DNA of 56,433 nucleotides from Rhodocyclales bacterium (GTDB taxonomy: Bacteria; Pseudomonadota; Gammaproteobacteria; Burkholderiales; Rhodocyclaceae). Location: contig JACPUD010000055.1 of NCBI GenBank assembly GCA_016192435.1, forward strand, positions 1 through 56,433. Direction: 5' to 3'. Of the stretch, positions 8,087 through 17,944 are shown in pieces. The notes under the pieces are model-generated. The model saw only the letters and a program-made list of their open reading frames with translations, searched no databases and was not told the origin of the DNA. Numbering within the stretch: the first letter of the stretch is position 1; each line of letters begins with the position of its first letter. Made by a program: the position numbers and the translations under genes.

Positions 8087-11000
8087 TCAGGGCCGGATCA
8101 ACTCGCGCCACGAAATGCGCCCGGTACGCGGTTGCAAGCCGCGCTCGTCGCCGCCGGAAGTGGTCTTCCCGCCGTCGGCGGCAATGATTACCGTGGTATC
8201 GCTGGCGACGTTGGGATCGGTTCCGTTGTCGATCGTCGGCGGCGTGTATTGCGTGCGGATGGTCACCGTGCCGTCTTCGTTGCGCGTCTTGGTGATGATC
8301 TGCACCTTGCCGTCGTCGCACCTCGTGGTGCGCACCTCCACATTTCCGGTACTGGTGAAGGTGGTGGTACAGCCGGTGCCGAAGTTCTCGATCTTCGGGT
8401 CGGTGCCCAGATTGGTGGTGGATGCCGCGGTGCATTTTTGCGTCCCCGGCGCCGGCGTGGTCGTGTCGGATGCGCCGCAGGGGCGCATATCCGTCACTCC
8501 GAGCTTGGTCCACCCGGTGTTTCCGTAACACTGACTCGGCGTTTCGCTATGCCAATAGATGGCATATTCCGCCAGCAGGCGGTTATGGTAGGCGGTGGAC
8601 TTGAGGCGCCAGCCATACTCCGGCCGTCCGGGCACCGCCATTTCGATTTCGCTGTTGTCCGTGTTGGCGCTGATCACCTGCAGCCCGAGGGAGCCGTTCA
8701 AGCGCACGCCGGTTGCCGTCGCCGGGGTGGTGCCGCTGTTGTAACCCTTGGTGCCGTTGCCGGTGGCCGTCACCGTCGCCGGCGGGATGACAGGCCGGAT
8801 CATGTTGCCGTCATAGATGCCGGCCGACGACATGACACAGCCCGCCTGGGTCGGATGCAAGCCAACCCGCACGTCGGCCGGCAGGCCTTGGTAGCCGGCC
8901 CACCAGTCCTTCTGGTCGAAGGCGTCGGTCGGCATGTTGAAGGCAAGGCTGCCGATGGTGGCAAGGGTGTAGGTCGGCAGGTCGGCCAGATCGAGCGTCG
9001 CCGAGGTCGTGTAGGTCTTGACCGGAATGTAGCCCTGGTCGACGTTGTACACGTAGCTCGGATCACCGATATGCAGTTGTACAGCGGGGCTCAGATACTG
9101 ATTCTGCACGATGACCTTGAACTGGGCGTTCGAATCTGTTCCGATGGCCCTCACCAGGTCGTGCACACCCGCGCTGCCGTCAAGAAAATTGATGCCGGTG
9201 CGATCGTACTTGTCGTCATATTCATGCACGTGGTTCTTGGTTTGGCATTTGGCGTCCCAAGCTCCGGTACACGCCGCAGAGCCTGTCACGGTGGTGGTGC
9301 CGTCGACCCCGCCGCTGAAGGCGACCGTGGTCAGCGCCGGGGCGAAATCGGTCCAGCCGCCGCCGCCGCCGGCCACGAAGGAAACGCTGGTGGGCTGTAT
9401 GTCGTAGGCCGGTTGTGCGGCCACCGCGGCAGAACCGGAGGTACCGCCGGACGTTGCGGACGTCGTATAGGTGACCGAACTGAAACTGCTGCTGCTCCCC
9501 ACCTGTACGCTCGACCCGTTGCTGTAGGTCGATGTATTGACCAGGCATACCGTGGTACTGGGCTCGGCTGCGCACAGGGGCGTGATGCCGTTGCCGCCGA
9601 TATAGGCCTTTACCGATCCGCCGGTTCCGGTGTCGGCAACGACCGCGGCGGCAACCTGGGCCGCCGTCTTGTTCCTGCCGGGCTCGATGTCGCCGCTGTT
9701 AACATTGATTCCACCCACCCTGATGCTGCGACCGGAGACGTCGTCGTTGATTCTCGGTGTTCCGAAACCACTGGTGGTTCCGCCGTCGAAGCGGATGAAG
9801 CCGGTCGGCCTCGTCGCCGGAACCTCGGGAGACTCCGCGACCGGCGCCGCCGCGCTGCTGGTGACCACGATGGCCTTGGCGGCCCCGCCGGTGGTGGTCG
9901 CGGTAAAGGTGATGGTGTCGTTGGGCACGTTGGTCGTGGTGATCGTCTTGCCGAATCCGGTCGGAGTAGACAGCGCGGCCGAGAGTGTGGTCGCGATATC
10001 GCTTTCCGACGATCCCGCCAGAAAATTCACGGTGCCGGGAAGGATCGAACTGCCGCCGAAACTGACGTCCGTGATGCGGGTGTTCAGTCCCGCAGGCTGT
10101 GCGCCGATGACGATCTTGCTGATCGCCGGCGTGGCCGGGACCACCGGCTCCGAGGTGCCGGCCCCGATGGTGAGCGTCTTGCCGTTGTAGAAGGTGCCGA
10201 TTTGCGGCGCTGTGATGGTGATGGTCGAGCCCGAAACGGTCGCGCTGAAGCTGCCGGTAACCTTGTTCTTGATGGTGGTGGCATTGGTGGTGGTCGCCGT
10301 GCCGTTGCTGATATCGCTGGTCGTCAGTGCCGGAAAGACGGTGACGCCATCCAGCGAGATGATGCCTAGCGTGGCCGCCACGCCGGCAAGCTGACCGCTG
10401 GTGCCGACGGTAATGGTGGCCGTGGCCTTGGTGCCGCCCGAGGTCGACGACGACCCGTTGTAATAGTTATCGACGTCGAAATGCCCGCCCGCGACGCCGC
10501 GTCCGCCCGCGGTCAGTTCGGTGATCACCGGGAAGCTGACGTCGGGGCTCTGGTTGAACAGGGTGTCGTTGAGCGTGACCAGCTGCACCAGAATCGGCTG
10601 CGATTCGACGCCGATATCGAGGAACTTGCCGACCGGAATGCCTGCCGAGTGAGGAATGGGCCGACCGACGCGGCCGATGGCGACGGTGTCGCCGACCAGT
10701 CCGCCGGCGATCACGTCGCCGACGACCTTGCCCGGAGGGGGCGGGTCGTCGTAGGCCGTATAAACATCGGTGGCGACATAGGTGTCGCTGGCCACGTACA
10801 GAATTCGGTCGCTGTCGTTGAGCAGCAGGTCGGCGCTCAGGTCGAGGAAGGGCTGGTTCTTGTTGCCGCCGGAAAGGTAATCCAGCTCCATCAGCCAGTT
10901 CTCGCCGTACACCGTCGTCGAGGTGCCCGAGATCAGGGTGCTGACCGTAGGATTGTGGCTGGTAAAGTAAAAGCGCTGGTTGGCGACATAGCTGCCTTCG

Positions 11001-12547
11001 CCGACCACCTTTTCCCCTGCCGGCAGGGCGACCCGCCAGCCTTTGTCATTGGTCCAGTCCATCGGATTCGTGGTGACCTGGCGCACCCGCGTGGTGCCGA
11101 AGACCCGCTCGGTCAGGGTCTGCGTCACGATAGTGCCGCCGACGGCCCCATCCCAGATTCCATATGCGTAGTGCACGGTGCTGTCGGTGGTATCCGCGGT
11201 GGTGAACATCGCCCCGGTGGCGAAGTTGATCATGTAGCCGCCGTTCGGATGCAGCGAAACCGCGGGGGTGCCGGTGATCGGCTGGCCGGATGCGAACAGG
11301 GCGGTGGCGGTGTCGGTGGCCAGGGTGAACTTCCACAGGGTGCCGTAGAGGTCTCCGGCAAAGACGAGGTCCACGGAACCGTCGTTGTCGGTATCCACCG
11401 CGACCGGAGTGAAAATCCCGTTCGGGCTGGCGAATGTTCCATTGGTTCCGGCCTTGATCCCCTTGATGCGCTGGCCGGTATTCGCATTGATGACGTACAG
11501 GTAGGCACCGTAGTCGCCGCCGTTGTTGTAGCCGTTGCCGATGATGACGGCATCGACTCCCGTCACCTTGGTGACGGTCGGCGTGCCGTAGGTGTAGCCC
11601 AGATTGGCGTATGCGCCGGCGGTGTCCGGCGCGGCGTAATTCACCGTGGTCGGGGTGATTTCCCAAAGCGCCTTGGCGGCGACATCGGCTTCGCTGGCCG
11701 CGGTCAGGCCGGCGCTGCCGGTAATGTTCAGCGCATACAGGCCCTTGCCGCCCGCGCCCAGGCCGCCCACCAGGATTCGTTTGCTGCCGGACAGTATGGT
11801 CGCGACGTTGATCTGGCCGTCGACGTAGTAGTCGCGCACGAACGGAATGGTGGAAAGATTCTTGACCTTGGACAGCAGCATCGATGGCACATAGGCCCAG
11901 CGCTCATCGCCGCCGCTCACCTGGTCTGCATTGATGGCATGCAGCATGCCGTCGTTGGCGCCGACGAAAATCGTCGGGTTGCTGCTGTCGCCCACGAAAT
12001 AGGGTCGTGAATGCACGATGTCGCCCAGCGCGGATGCCCGCTGGTGAAAGCTGCCGACGCCGAGCTGAACTTCGTTGGCGCGGTCGCCGCGCAGGTAATT
12101 GAGGATATCCGGACCGAGCGTGGCGTCGCCGATCAGGGCTGCCTGCGCGGCTGAAAGGCTGCTCGTTCCGCTCCAGCGAAACGCGGTGCCGGTGCCATCG
12201 TCCTTCATGGTGGCGATGAAACGCCCGGTGTCGAAATTCTGGGCATCGATGTGCGTCGCCGCGCCGCCGGCCCAGGTTTCCGCGTCGGCAGAAAACTCTC
12301 CCGCCGCATTTATCCTGTAGGCGTACAAGTTTCCGCTGTAGAACTCCTTCTCGTACTCGGTGCGGAAAAGCGTCTCGGTCCCCGACCTGAGGTTGAAATC
12401 GCTGACCTCGTTCTGCGCAATGTAGCCGGTTGGTTGAGTAGCCGGATTGAACGCGGTCAGCGCGATGGCAAGACGGATCATGGCCGTGGCAAGAATCAGG
12501 AAGAAAAGTCCTCCTGCCCAGTACTCTTTCCTGGTCGAAGCGATCAT
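8087..12547 (-). CDS. pilY1: PilY1-type protein lacking the vWA domain, with a long inserted module region
   Basis: The product has 1486 residues. The ATG at 12547 has AAAGG nine bases upstream. An N-terminal hydrophobic segment ([21 protein letters not shown]) could be a signal or anchor. The protein starts at the region that normally follows the vWA domain in PilY1 ([14 protein letters not shown], then [15 protein letters not shown]) and continues with the beta-propeller and a calcium-loop motif (DTDNDGSVD). A Ser/Thr/Gly-rich block of about 450 residues with three degenerate modules is inserted before a C-terminal part that ends in the typical PilY1 text [11 protein letters not shown]. PilY1 controls pilus extension and retraction and adhesion. 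The vWA domain linked to mechanosensing is absent, so its role may be partial. Confidence 0.85.
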   Translation of the reverse strand: MIASTRKEYWAGGLFFLILATAMIRLAIALTAFNPATQPTGYIAQNEVSDFNLRSGTETLFRTEYEKEFYSGNLYAYRINAAGEFSADAETWAGGAATHIDAQNFDTGRFIATMKDDGTGTAFRWSGTSSLSAAQAALIGDATLGPDILNYLRGDRANEVQLGVGSFHQRASALGDIVHSRPYFVGDSSNPTIFVGANDGMLHAINADQVSGGDERWAYVPSMLLSKVKNLSTIPFVRDYYVDGQINVATILSGSKRILVGGLGAGGKGLYALNITGSAGLTAASEADVAAKALWEITPTTVNYAAPDTAGAYANLGYTYGTPTVTKVTGVDAVIIGNGYNNGGDYGAYLYVINANTGQRIKGIKAGTNGTFASPNGIFTPVAVDTDNDGSVDLVFAGDLYGTLWKFTLATDTATALFASGQPITGTPAVSLHPNGGYMINFATGAMFTTADTTDSTVHYAYGIWDGAVGGTIVTQTLTERVFGTTRVRQVTTNPMDWTNDKGWRVALPAGEKVVGEGSYVANQRFYFTSHNPTVSTLISGTSTTVYGENWLMELDYLSGGNKNQPFLDLSADLLLNDSDRILYVASDTYVATDVYTAYDDPPPPGKVVGDVIAGGLVGDTVAIGRVGRPIPHSAGIPVGKFLDIGVESQPILVQLVTLNDTLFNQSPDVSFPVITELTAGGRGVAGGHFDVDNYYNGSSSTSGGTKATATITVGTSGQLAGVAATLGIISLDGVTVFPALTTSDISNGTATTTNATTIKNKVTGSFSATVSGSTITITAPQIGTFYNGKTLTIGAGTSEPVVPATPAISKIVIGAQPAGLNTRITDVSFGGSSILPGTVNFLAGSSESDIATTLSAALSTPTGFGKTITTTNVPNDTITFTATTTGGAAKAIVVTSSAAAPVAESPEVPATRPTGFIRFDGGTTSGFGTPRINDDVSGRSIRVGGINVNSGDIEPGRNKTAAQVAAAVVADTGTGGSVKAYIGGNGITPLCAAEPSTTVCLVNTSTYSNGSSVQVGSSSSFSSVTYTTSATSGGTSGSAAVAAQPAYDIQPTSVSFVAGGGGGWTDFAPALTTVAFSGGVDGTTTVTGSAACTGAWDAKCQTKNHVHEYDDKYDRTGINFLDGSAGVHDLVRAIGTDSNAQFKVIVQNQYLSPAVQLHIGDPSYVYNVDQGYIPVKTYTTSATLDLADLPTYTLATIGSLAFNMPTDAFDQKDWWAGYQGLPADVRVGLHPTQAGCVMSSAGIYDGNMIRPVIPPATVTATGNGTKGYNSGTTPATATGVRLNGSLGLQVISANTDNSEIEMAVPGRPEYGWRLKSTAYHNRLLAEYAIYWHSETPSQCYGNTGWTKLGVTDMRPCGASDTTTPAPGTQKCTAASTTNLGTDPKIENFGTGCTTTFTSTGNVEVRTTRCDDGKVQIITKTRNEDGTVTIRTQYTPPTIDNGTDPNVASDTTVIIAADGGKTTSGGDERGLQPRTGRISWRELIRP

Positions 12548-12561
12548 GATGCCCATCCTTT

Positions 12562-13128
12562 CTAACAGCTCAACACGCTGTAATTCGTCTGTACAAATCT
12601 GGTCGCGTTCCGCGCGCTGACGCCGCGCGCCGTGACCCGGTAGATGTTGACCTGGCTGCACGCCGTACTCTTGCGCCCTCCCGAGGACACGTCGTCGCCG
12701 AGCAACTTGACGTTCTGCGCGAGCAGTTCGACCAGGTAGCGTTGCGACCCGCCGGTACTGGTAGCCGCCTCGATTGAATTGGTGTTGTCCCAGGTCATGG
12801 TCAGCACGTCGTTGGCGGGAGCACTCAAACCCGCAAGGTGCCCGACGGGATGCAGATGCGGTGTGCTTGCGCTGGAATAGGTGGTAAATCCGCCATTCAG
12901 ATAGTTGCTTCCTGTGGCCAGCCAGTTCTCGGCCTCAACCACGGCGGTTTCGGAGCTGCTCATTGCCGTTGACTGGAACTGCAGGTTGCCGGCGAGCTTG
13001 AACTGGATGTCGGAAATACTCATCGACGTGACGCCGATGATCATGATCAGAATCAGGATCAGCAGGCTCGAAATCAGGGCCGAGCCGCCTTGTTCGAGGC
13101 GGGCGGCAAAAGCGGGTTTGGACTTCAT
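12562..13128 (-). CDS. pilX: PilX-like minor pilin, cluster 2
   Basis: The product has 188 residues from the ATG at 13128, ten bases after the pilW stop. The leader (KPAFAARLEQGG) precedes SALISSLLILILIMIIGVTSMSIS, a PilX-type hydrophobic helix without Glu5. The next text (LQFQSTAMSSSETAVVEAENWL) matches the PilX pattern in which small residues and AxxxAE follow the helix. Two cysteines, one near the middle (STACSQV) and one at the very C-terminus (SVLSC), could pair. It lies directly upstream of pilY1 (gap of 14 bases), as in most pilV-pilW-pilX-pilY1 operons. A longer frame reaching 13191 would start inside pilW and has no support. Confidence 0.8.
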   Translation of the reverse strand: MKSKPAFAARLEQGGSALISSLLILILIMIIGVTSMSISDIQFKLAGNLQFQSTAMSSSETAVVEAENWLATGSNYLNGGFTTYSSASTPHLHPVGHLAGLSAPANDVLTMTWDNTNSIEAATSTGGSQRYLVELLAQNVKLLGDDVSSGGRKSTACSQVNIYRVTARGVSARNATRFVQTNYSVLSC

Positions 13129-13138
13129 GCCGCGGGCC

Positions 13139-14167
13139 TCAGTTGCGCAGGTGAACCACGGCGGAGCGCAAGTTGCGGCGAAATCCGTCATTCACCGTAT
13201 AGCTCACGTCACCCATCGTATAGGTGCTGGTGTTGGTGTAGCCCGGCTCCGCGGTGGCGCTGCGCGCGAGGATCCAGACCCGTACCGTGTCGACGTCGTC
13301 CCATTCGGTCACTGAGGTATCGACCGACGAACCGGAGATGGCGCTGGCGTTGTAGTAGCGGGTATTCAGGTCCGTGGTGTGGCGTCCGTACTGCACCTGC
13401 AGGTGTTCGATGCCGTTGGCGACCAGCTCCGGCGTCATCGATCCGTCGGCCTGCAACGCAATGCGGTACAGCGCCGGCAAGCTCGCATCGTCGGTCGAAG
13501 AACCTATGCCGTACACAAAGGTCTGCAGCGTGAAATCGTCCAGACCCTGCGACGGCGTGCCCGTGATGCAGGGCACCTTGTCGAATGGCGCGGCATAGCC
13601 CGAAACCGGCGATGCGCAGCCCGTCGCGGGAACGCCGCGAAAGATCTCGCCGGCGTTGTAGGTGGAACGGAAATACAGCGTATTGGCCGCCAGCGCAGTG
13701 ACCGGAATGCTCGCCACCTTGCGAATCACCAGAACGTCGCCGCGCAAATAGGAGCCCGCCGGAATGCAATTGGCAGTGAATGGATTGCTGTCGTTCGCCC
13801 CCCACACCCCTTGCCGCAGATTCGAAACGAAACTCCCGGCCGCGGCGCCCGCGGGGAGACACTCGCCGGTAATCGGCGTGATAACGGTGGTCGGCACCGT
13901 CGGTTCGGCCCAGCTATTGCCGCGAAACCCGGCGTGACGCAGATCGTTGAGCATCGTGTCGAGCGCATAGCGGCCGTCGAATTCGATCTCCGATGTACGT
14001 CGGTTGGAACTCGCGCTGGTCCAGCTGCTGGCCAGCATGCCGAGCAGGGCAACTATGATCACCAGGCCGATGGTCATGGCAACCATCATTTCGATCAGGC
14101 TGAAGCCCATGACCCTGCCCCTGGTCATCGCAGGGCGCTGGCGCGGCATGGCAGCAGGCGTATTCAT
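13139..14167 (-). CDS. pilW: PilW-like minor pilin, cluster 2
   Basis: The 342-residue product has a leader ending RGRVMG followed by FSLIEMMVAMTIGLVIIVALLGML with Glu5. The downstream RTSEIEFDGRYALDTMLNDLRHAGFRG is the conserved PilW segment, also seen in the cluster 1 copy. Four or more cysteines in the head domain (GECLPAG, NCIPAG, TGCASP, PCITG) suggest disulfides. It begins four bases after the pilV stop and ends ten bases before pilX. It is about 120 residues shorter than the cluster 1 PilW, with divergence concentrated in the head domain. Confidence 0.85.
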   Translation of the reverse strand: MNTPAAMPRQRPAMTRGRVMGFSLIEMMVAMTIGLVIIVALLGMLASSWTSASSNRRTSEIEFDGRYALDTMLNDLRHAGFRGNSWAEPTVPTTVITPITGECLPAGAAAGSFVSNLRQGVWGANDSNPFTANCIPAGSYLRGDVLVIRKVASIPVTALAANTLYFRSTYNAGEIFRGVPATGCASPVSGYAAPFDKVPCITGTPSQGLDDFTLQTFVYGIGSSTDDASLPALYRIALQADGSMTPELVANGIEHLQVQYGRHTTDLNTRYYNASAISGSSVDTSVTEWDDVDTVRVWILARSATAEPGYTNTSTYTMGDVSYTVNDGFRRNLRSAVVHLRN

Positions 14168-14171
14168 GATT

Positions 14172-14687
14172 TCAGTCGAGGATCGTTCGCGTCAGGGTGT
14201 AAGACTCGGCGATCGCGGCGACGCTCGTGTCGGAGGTCTTGGTGCGGCGGTCGATCCAGCGCACGACGATCGTGTAGGTGCTTGGCGTACCGGCGACGGT
14301 CTGGGTTATCGACCAGGAACTTTGCGGCAGCGCCGTGCTGACTGTATTGGCCCATTGGGCGAGGTCATAGGCGGCCAGCGCCGCCTGGGCGCAGGCTGTG
14401 GTTTCGCATGTCGTGTCAACGGCGGGCGGAATACTGGTGAGGGCGACGGCATACGAACCCGCAATCGCCGCCGGCGCATTGTTCTCCATGCGTTCGGCCA
14501 GATCCTGCGCCAGAAACACCGCGTGACTGCGCAGTACGCCACCCTGCCCCAGCCGCATGGCGGACATCTGCAGGCTTGCCGTGCCGAACAGGGCAATCGC
14601 GATGATCACGATGGAGACAAGAACTTCAATCAAGGACATGCCCTGTTGATCGGCGCGAGTGAAGGATCTCGATGCGGGAGTATTCAT
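14172..14687 (-). CDS. pilV: PilV-like minor pilin, cluster 2
   Basis: The product has 171 residues from the ATG at 14687, eleven bases after the fimT stop. The leader ends RADQQG and the helix MSLIEVLVSIVIIAIALFGTASLQ carries Glu5. The next block (LAQDLAERMENN) is the PilV signature that follows the helix, comparable to VNEMADRMESN in cluster 1. Two cysteines (CETTAC) lie close together in the head. PilV is a component of the minor-pilin priming complex. The C-terminus reads SYTLTRTILD, a plausible strand. The upstream in-frame extension to 14762 overlaps fimT and lacks a ribosome site. Confidence 0.85.
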   Translation of the reverse strand: MNTPASRSFTRADQQGMSLIEVLVSIVIIAIALFGTASLQMSAMRLGQGGVLRSHAVFLAQDLAERMENNAPAAIAGSYAVALTSIPPAVDTTCETTACAQAALAAYDLAQWANTVSTALPQSSWSITQTVAGTPSTYTIVVRWIDRRTKTSDTSVAAIAESYTLTRTILD

Positions 14688-14698
14688 GATGGTGCGGG

Positions 14699-15196
14699 CT
14701 ACTGACTGGAGACCCGCCCGGTTGCCGCGACGGTGATGATTCGCGGCGTGGCCCCGGCCCACGTACCCCCAAGGGTCAAGCTTTCCGCCACTGCGCTGCC
14801 GCTCGCATTGAAGCGGATCACCGCAGCACTGCCGACGAGGGTCAGCCTGCTATCCAGTGCGGGCCGCCTGTTGATGATGTCGGCCGCAGCGCAATCGTTG
14901 TCGCTATCTTCGTCGGCACACACCAACCAGCCGTTCTGCCAGTCGGCGCCGGTGCCGCAAGCGGTTCCGCCGGCGTTGCGGACGCAGACCAGGGCGCGCC
15001 GGTTGCGCTTTATCGCTTCGGCGCGTGCCTGGTTCAAGTCGCCCACGAGCAGCGTTATGGCAGATGTGCGGCGGGAACTGTTGGTGAAATCCGTGAACGC
15101 GGGCAGCGCAATGGCGAACAGAATCGCCATCACCGCCAGGACGATGACCAGCTCGACCAGTGTGAATCCGCCATTGGCACTTCTGCCGAATTTCAT
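14699..15196 (-). CDS. fimT: FimT/GspH-type minor pilin, cluster 2
   Basis: From the ATG at 15196 the product has 165 residues. The leader is KFGRSANGG and the helix FTLVELVIVLAVMAILFAIALPAF carries Glu5. The following SAITLLVGDLNQARAEAIKRNRRALVCVRN is diagnostic of the FimT/GspH family, and the G-D-W-NGW-C text in the head (GADWQNGWLVCAD) is the typical GspH/FimT core. It is the first gene of cluster 2. ATGs further upstream (15256, 15262) would give a leader over 30 residues long; the region upstream of 15196 has only a weak ribosome site, so the exact start is open. Confidence 0.85.
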   Translation of the reverse strand: MKFGRSANGGFTLVELVIVLAVMAILFAIALPAFTDFTNSSRRTSAITLLVGDLNQARAEAIKRNRRALVCVRNAGGTACGTGADWQNGWLVCADEDSDNDCAAADIINRRPALDSRLTLVGSAAVIRFNASGSAVAESLTLGGTWAGATPRIITVAATGRVSSQ

Positions 15197-15412
15197 TTGT
15201 CTGAATCGCACATTGAAGACAGACGCATGATTCAACTTCGCGGCGTTCTGCGCCATCAGCAAACGCGGAATTTAAATAGGGGTAATCTGATCCGGCTTCG
15301 GTGCAAAGCACTACAACCATGTCGCGGTTCAATTCATCTCAATCGCATGGCGCAAACCGAATCGCGCCGCGCAGCAGCCGGGGCCGGCGGGCTCGCGCGT
15401 CCTGGCTCTGTC

Positions 15413-15418
15413 TATAAT
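15413..15418 (+). promoter_or_regulatory. Candidate -10 box for the kinase-TonB-receptor-YfiR-cyclase operon
   Basis: A perfect TATAAT lies 35 bases upstream of the GTG start of the kinase gene, in a GC-rich context where such a hexamer is rare by chance. No good -35 is visible at 16-18 bases upstream, so an activator may be needed. The predicted start of transcription is near 15425, leaving a leader of about 28 bases. Confidence 0.45.
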
Positions 15419-15452
15419 CGCCCCAAGCCCTGTCTCTGGAGTTTCCCCGCCC

Positions 15453-16706
15453 GTGTCGCTCGCTCATGCCGCAACGGACATCACCGTCGCATCATCGCGG
15501 CAGTTGACGCTTTCCGCGATGGTGCTGATCGGCATCACTCTGGCGCTCATGATGGCCTTTGCTTTCTGGTCGTGGCGTCGGCGCCAGGGACTGACGACGC
15601 GTCGTCGCCAGGCCGAGCTGGCCCTGCGCGCTTCGGAGGACCGGCTGCGCCAGCTGTCGAGCCAGCTGCCGGTGGCCTTGTTCGAATACCTCGCCGCACC
15701 GCAGCCGCAATTTCGCACCATCAGCGACGGCGTGGCGAAGTTGCTGCCCTGCACGGCGGCGGCCGTCCTCGCCGATCCCGCGGTATTTTTTGCCGGCATA
15801 CATGCCGACGACGTCGCCGGCCTGGTCTGGCGCCAGGCCGCGGCGACGGCGCACGAGTTCGAATGGATCGGTCGCAGCCTGCTCGCCGGCGATGGCGCAC
15901 GCTGGCTGCAGATCCGCGCCACGGCGGAAATCGCGGCCGACGGCACGCGCGCGGTGCACGGCGTGATCCTCGACGTGACCGCGCTCAAGCAGGCGCAGCA
16001 GGATCTCGAACGTTCACGCCAGGAACTGCGGCAACTGGCCAGCCACCGAGAATCACGCATCGAGCAGGAGCGCGCACGCCTGGCGCGCGAGTTCCACGAC
16101 GAACTGGGTCAGGTCCTGACCACCGCACGCATGCATCTGCAAATGCTCGAACGCAGCCTGCCGGCCGACTCCACCGCGGCACGCGAGGCGGCGCGCAACA
16201 GCGAGGCGATGATTGCCGAGGCCTACCGCAGCGTGAAGGCGATCGCCTCCGACCTGCGGCCGGCTGCGCTCAATCTCGGCCTCACGGCGGCGGTGGAATG
16301 GATCGCCGCGCGCATGCTCGGCGCGGCAGGCATCCGTTATGGCATTTCATTTACCCGGGTCGCGGACAGTCTCGACGACGACTATGCGATCGCGCTGTTC
16401 CGCATCATCCAGGAATCGCTCTCCAACATCGTCCGCCACGCGGGCGCGCAGAACGTCGACATCACGCTGAGCCATGACCGGGGTGAAATGCGCCTGCTGC
16501 TGGAAGACGACGGCAGGGGCTTCGATGTGCCAGGAGTCGACCATGCCACGCACTTCGGCTTGCTCGGCATATCCGAGCGCGTCACTGCACTCGGCGGCAT
16601 ACTGGAAATCGACAGCAGCCGCGGCAGCGGCACACGACTTTCCGTGACGCTGCCGCAGGTTCCACTCAAGGCGGATCACGCAGACAGGAGCACCAACTCA
16701 CCATGA
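15453..16706 (+). CDS. PAS-containing sensor histidine kinase, HisKA_3 class
   Basis: The 417-residue product starts at a GTG. A single membrane segment lies at about residues 18-40, followed by a PAS-like domain (about 55-180, ending VHGVILDVTALKQAQ, the typical PAS exit). A coiled linker and a HisKA_3 helix with phospho-His at about 215 (EFHDELGQ) come next, then an ATPase domain (NIVRHAGA, EDDGRGFD, GLLGISERV). Only one membrane pass and no obvious periplasmic domain point to sensing inside the membrane or cytoplasm. The gene overlaps its LuxR-type partner by four bases. It is the first gene of an apparent seven-gene plus-strand run, which suggests that this pair controls, or is controlled with, the TonB receptor/c-di-GMP module downstream. 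Confidence 0.85.
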   Translation: MSLAHAATDITVASSRQLTLSAMVLIGITLALMMAFAFWSWRRRQGLTTRRRQAELALRASEDRLRQLSSQLPVALFEYLAAPQPQFRTISDGVAKLLPCTAAAVLADPAVFFAGIHADDVAGLVWRQAAATAHEFEWIGRSLLAGDGARWLQIRATAEIAADGTRAVHGVILDVTALKQAQQDLERSRQELRQLASHRESRIEQERARLAREFHDELGQVLTTARMHLQMLERSLPADSTAAREAARNSEAMIAEAYRSVKAIASDLRPAALNLGLTAAVEWIAARMLGAAGIRYGISFTRVADSLDDDYAIALFRIIQESLSNIVRHAGAQNVDITLSHDRGEMRLLLEDDGRGFDVPGVDHATHFGLLGISERVTALGGILEIDSSRGSGTRLSVTLPQVPLKADHADRSTNSP

Positions 16707-17335
16707 TCAGGATCATCATCGCCGACGACCACATGCTGTTCCGCGTCGGCCTCAGGCAGATGCTGCATTCCTTCGCCGGCATCGAAGTGGTGCAGGAAGC
16801 CACCAATGCGGCGGAAGCGCTGGCGGCGGCAAACGCCGGCGGTGCCGAACTGATCATCATGGACCTGACCATGCCCGGCGCCTCCGGCACCAGCCTGATC
16901 GAGCAGATCCGCAGGGCGCAACCCGGCCTGCCGATACTGGTGCTGAGCATGCACGACGAACCGGGCACGGTGCGGCGCGCCCTGCAGGCCGGCGCTTCCG
17001 GCTATATCACCAAGGGATCGAGTCCGGATACGCTGTTCACCGCCGTGACCCGGGTCGGCGCCGGCGAACGCTTCATCGATCCCTCGGTCGCCGCGTCGCT
17101 GGCTTTCGATGCGGCGGCCCCCGCCGGCGGCGCGGCGCACCAGAGCCTGAGCCCGCGCGAATGGGAAGTGCTGCGCCTGATCGCGCAGGGCGTGATGCTG
17201 AACCAGATCGCCGAACTGCTGCACCTCAGTCCGAAGACCGTCACCACCCACAAGACCCACCTGATGGAAAAACTTGGCATCGGCAATAATGCCGACCTGA
17301 TCCGCTACGCCATCGAACACAGGCTCTTCGATTGA
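16703..17335 (+). CDS. LuxR/NarL-family response regulator
   Basis: The 210-residue product starts MIRIIIADDHMLFRVG, a receiver domain with phospho-acceptor Asp at about 54 (IIMDLTMPG) and Lys in YITKGSSP. The C-terminal LuxR helix-turn-helix spans LSPREWEVLRLIAQGVMLNQIAELL and LSPKTVTTHKTHLMEKL. It overlaps the kinase by four bases and the TonB-like gene by another four (the TTG start of the latter lies across its stop), so all three are probably translated from one message. The targets are unknown; autoregulation of the operon is plausible. Confidence 0.9.
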   Translation: MIRIIIADDHMLFRVGLRQMLHSFAGIEVVQEATNAAEALAAANAGGAELIIMDLTMPGASGTSLIEQIRRAQPGLPILVLSMHDEPGTVRRALQAGASGYITKGSSPDTLFTAVTRVGAGERFIDPSVAASLAFDAAAPAGGAAHQSLSPREWEVLRLIAQGVMLNQIAELLHLSPKTVTTHKTHLMEKLGIGNNADLIRYAIEHRLFD

Positions 17336-17874
17336 ACTCATCGCGCCTGGCCTGGCCCTTGGCGATCTCGCTGGCGCTGCACCTTGGCCTCGGCTGGCTG
17401 CTGTCCGCGGATAGCGCCGGTCACCTGGCGCGCAGCGCGAAGGCAGTCACGCTGACCGTGGTCCTGGCGGGCAAGGAGCGCGCCGAGACCCCGACGGTTA
17501 CAGCTGCGGCACCTGCTGCCGCGACCCCGCCGACGCCGACGGCCGCCGCCGTTGCGGCCGCCGATGCCGCCGGAAATTTGACGCGCAAGGCGCGTTTCCT
17601 GGTCACGCCGGACCTTGCGGACCTGGAAGAGATTGCAGTGCCATTTTCCGGCAGCCTGACCCTGCGTCTTCATGTCAGCGCACTGGGCACGGTTGACCGC
17701 GTCATGGTGGTCAAAAGCGACCCGGTGCCGAAGGAATTGCTCGACGGTCTGATCAACCGTTTCTCGCAGGCGCGCCTGACTCCGGCGCAGGAGGGAGCGC
17801 AGGCCGTGGCCAGCACGCTGGAAGTGGTGATCCGTTATGAAGCGCCGCCGGCACTGCCTCTGCGCGAGCGCTGA
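17332..17874 (+). CDS. TonB-like periplasm-spanning protein
   Basis: The product has 180 residues. The TTG at 17332 overlaps the regulator stop and is the only start before the membrane helix (SSRLAWPLAISLALHLGLGW), which has the LALHLGL text of TonB N-termini that contact ExbB/ExbD. An Ala/Pro/Thr-rich linker (about residues 50-85) replaces the usual Pro-Lys spacer. The C-terminal region (about 105-175: GSLTLRLHVSALGTVDRVMVV, then LTPAQEGAQAVASTLEVVIRYE) fits the TonB/energy-transducer fold. Next comes a TonB-dependent receptor 70 bases downstream, so it probably energises that receptor. No exbB or exbD is present in the window. It is shorter than classical TonB (about 240 residues). Confidence 0.7.
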   Translation: MNSSRLAWPLAISLALHLGLGWLLSADSAGHLARSAKAVTLTVVLAGKERAETPTVTAAAPAAATPPTPTAAAVAAADAAGNLTRKARFLVTPDLADLEEIAVPFSGSLTLRLHVSALGTVDRVMVVKSDPVPKELLDGLINRFSQARLTPAQEGAQAVASTLEVVIRYEAPPALPLRER

Positions 17875-17944
17875 ACTGCTCTGCATATGGTGCGAATGAG
17901 CGTAATATCCGTGCCCTAGGGATGCGATCGTTCGGACCACGCGC

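Noticed and set aside
7928-10369. 813-residue plus-strand open frame opposite pilY1
   Set aside because: Antisense shadow of a GC-rich gene: Gly/Arg/His-rich composition, no ribosome site, and the minus strand has clear PilY1 homology.
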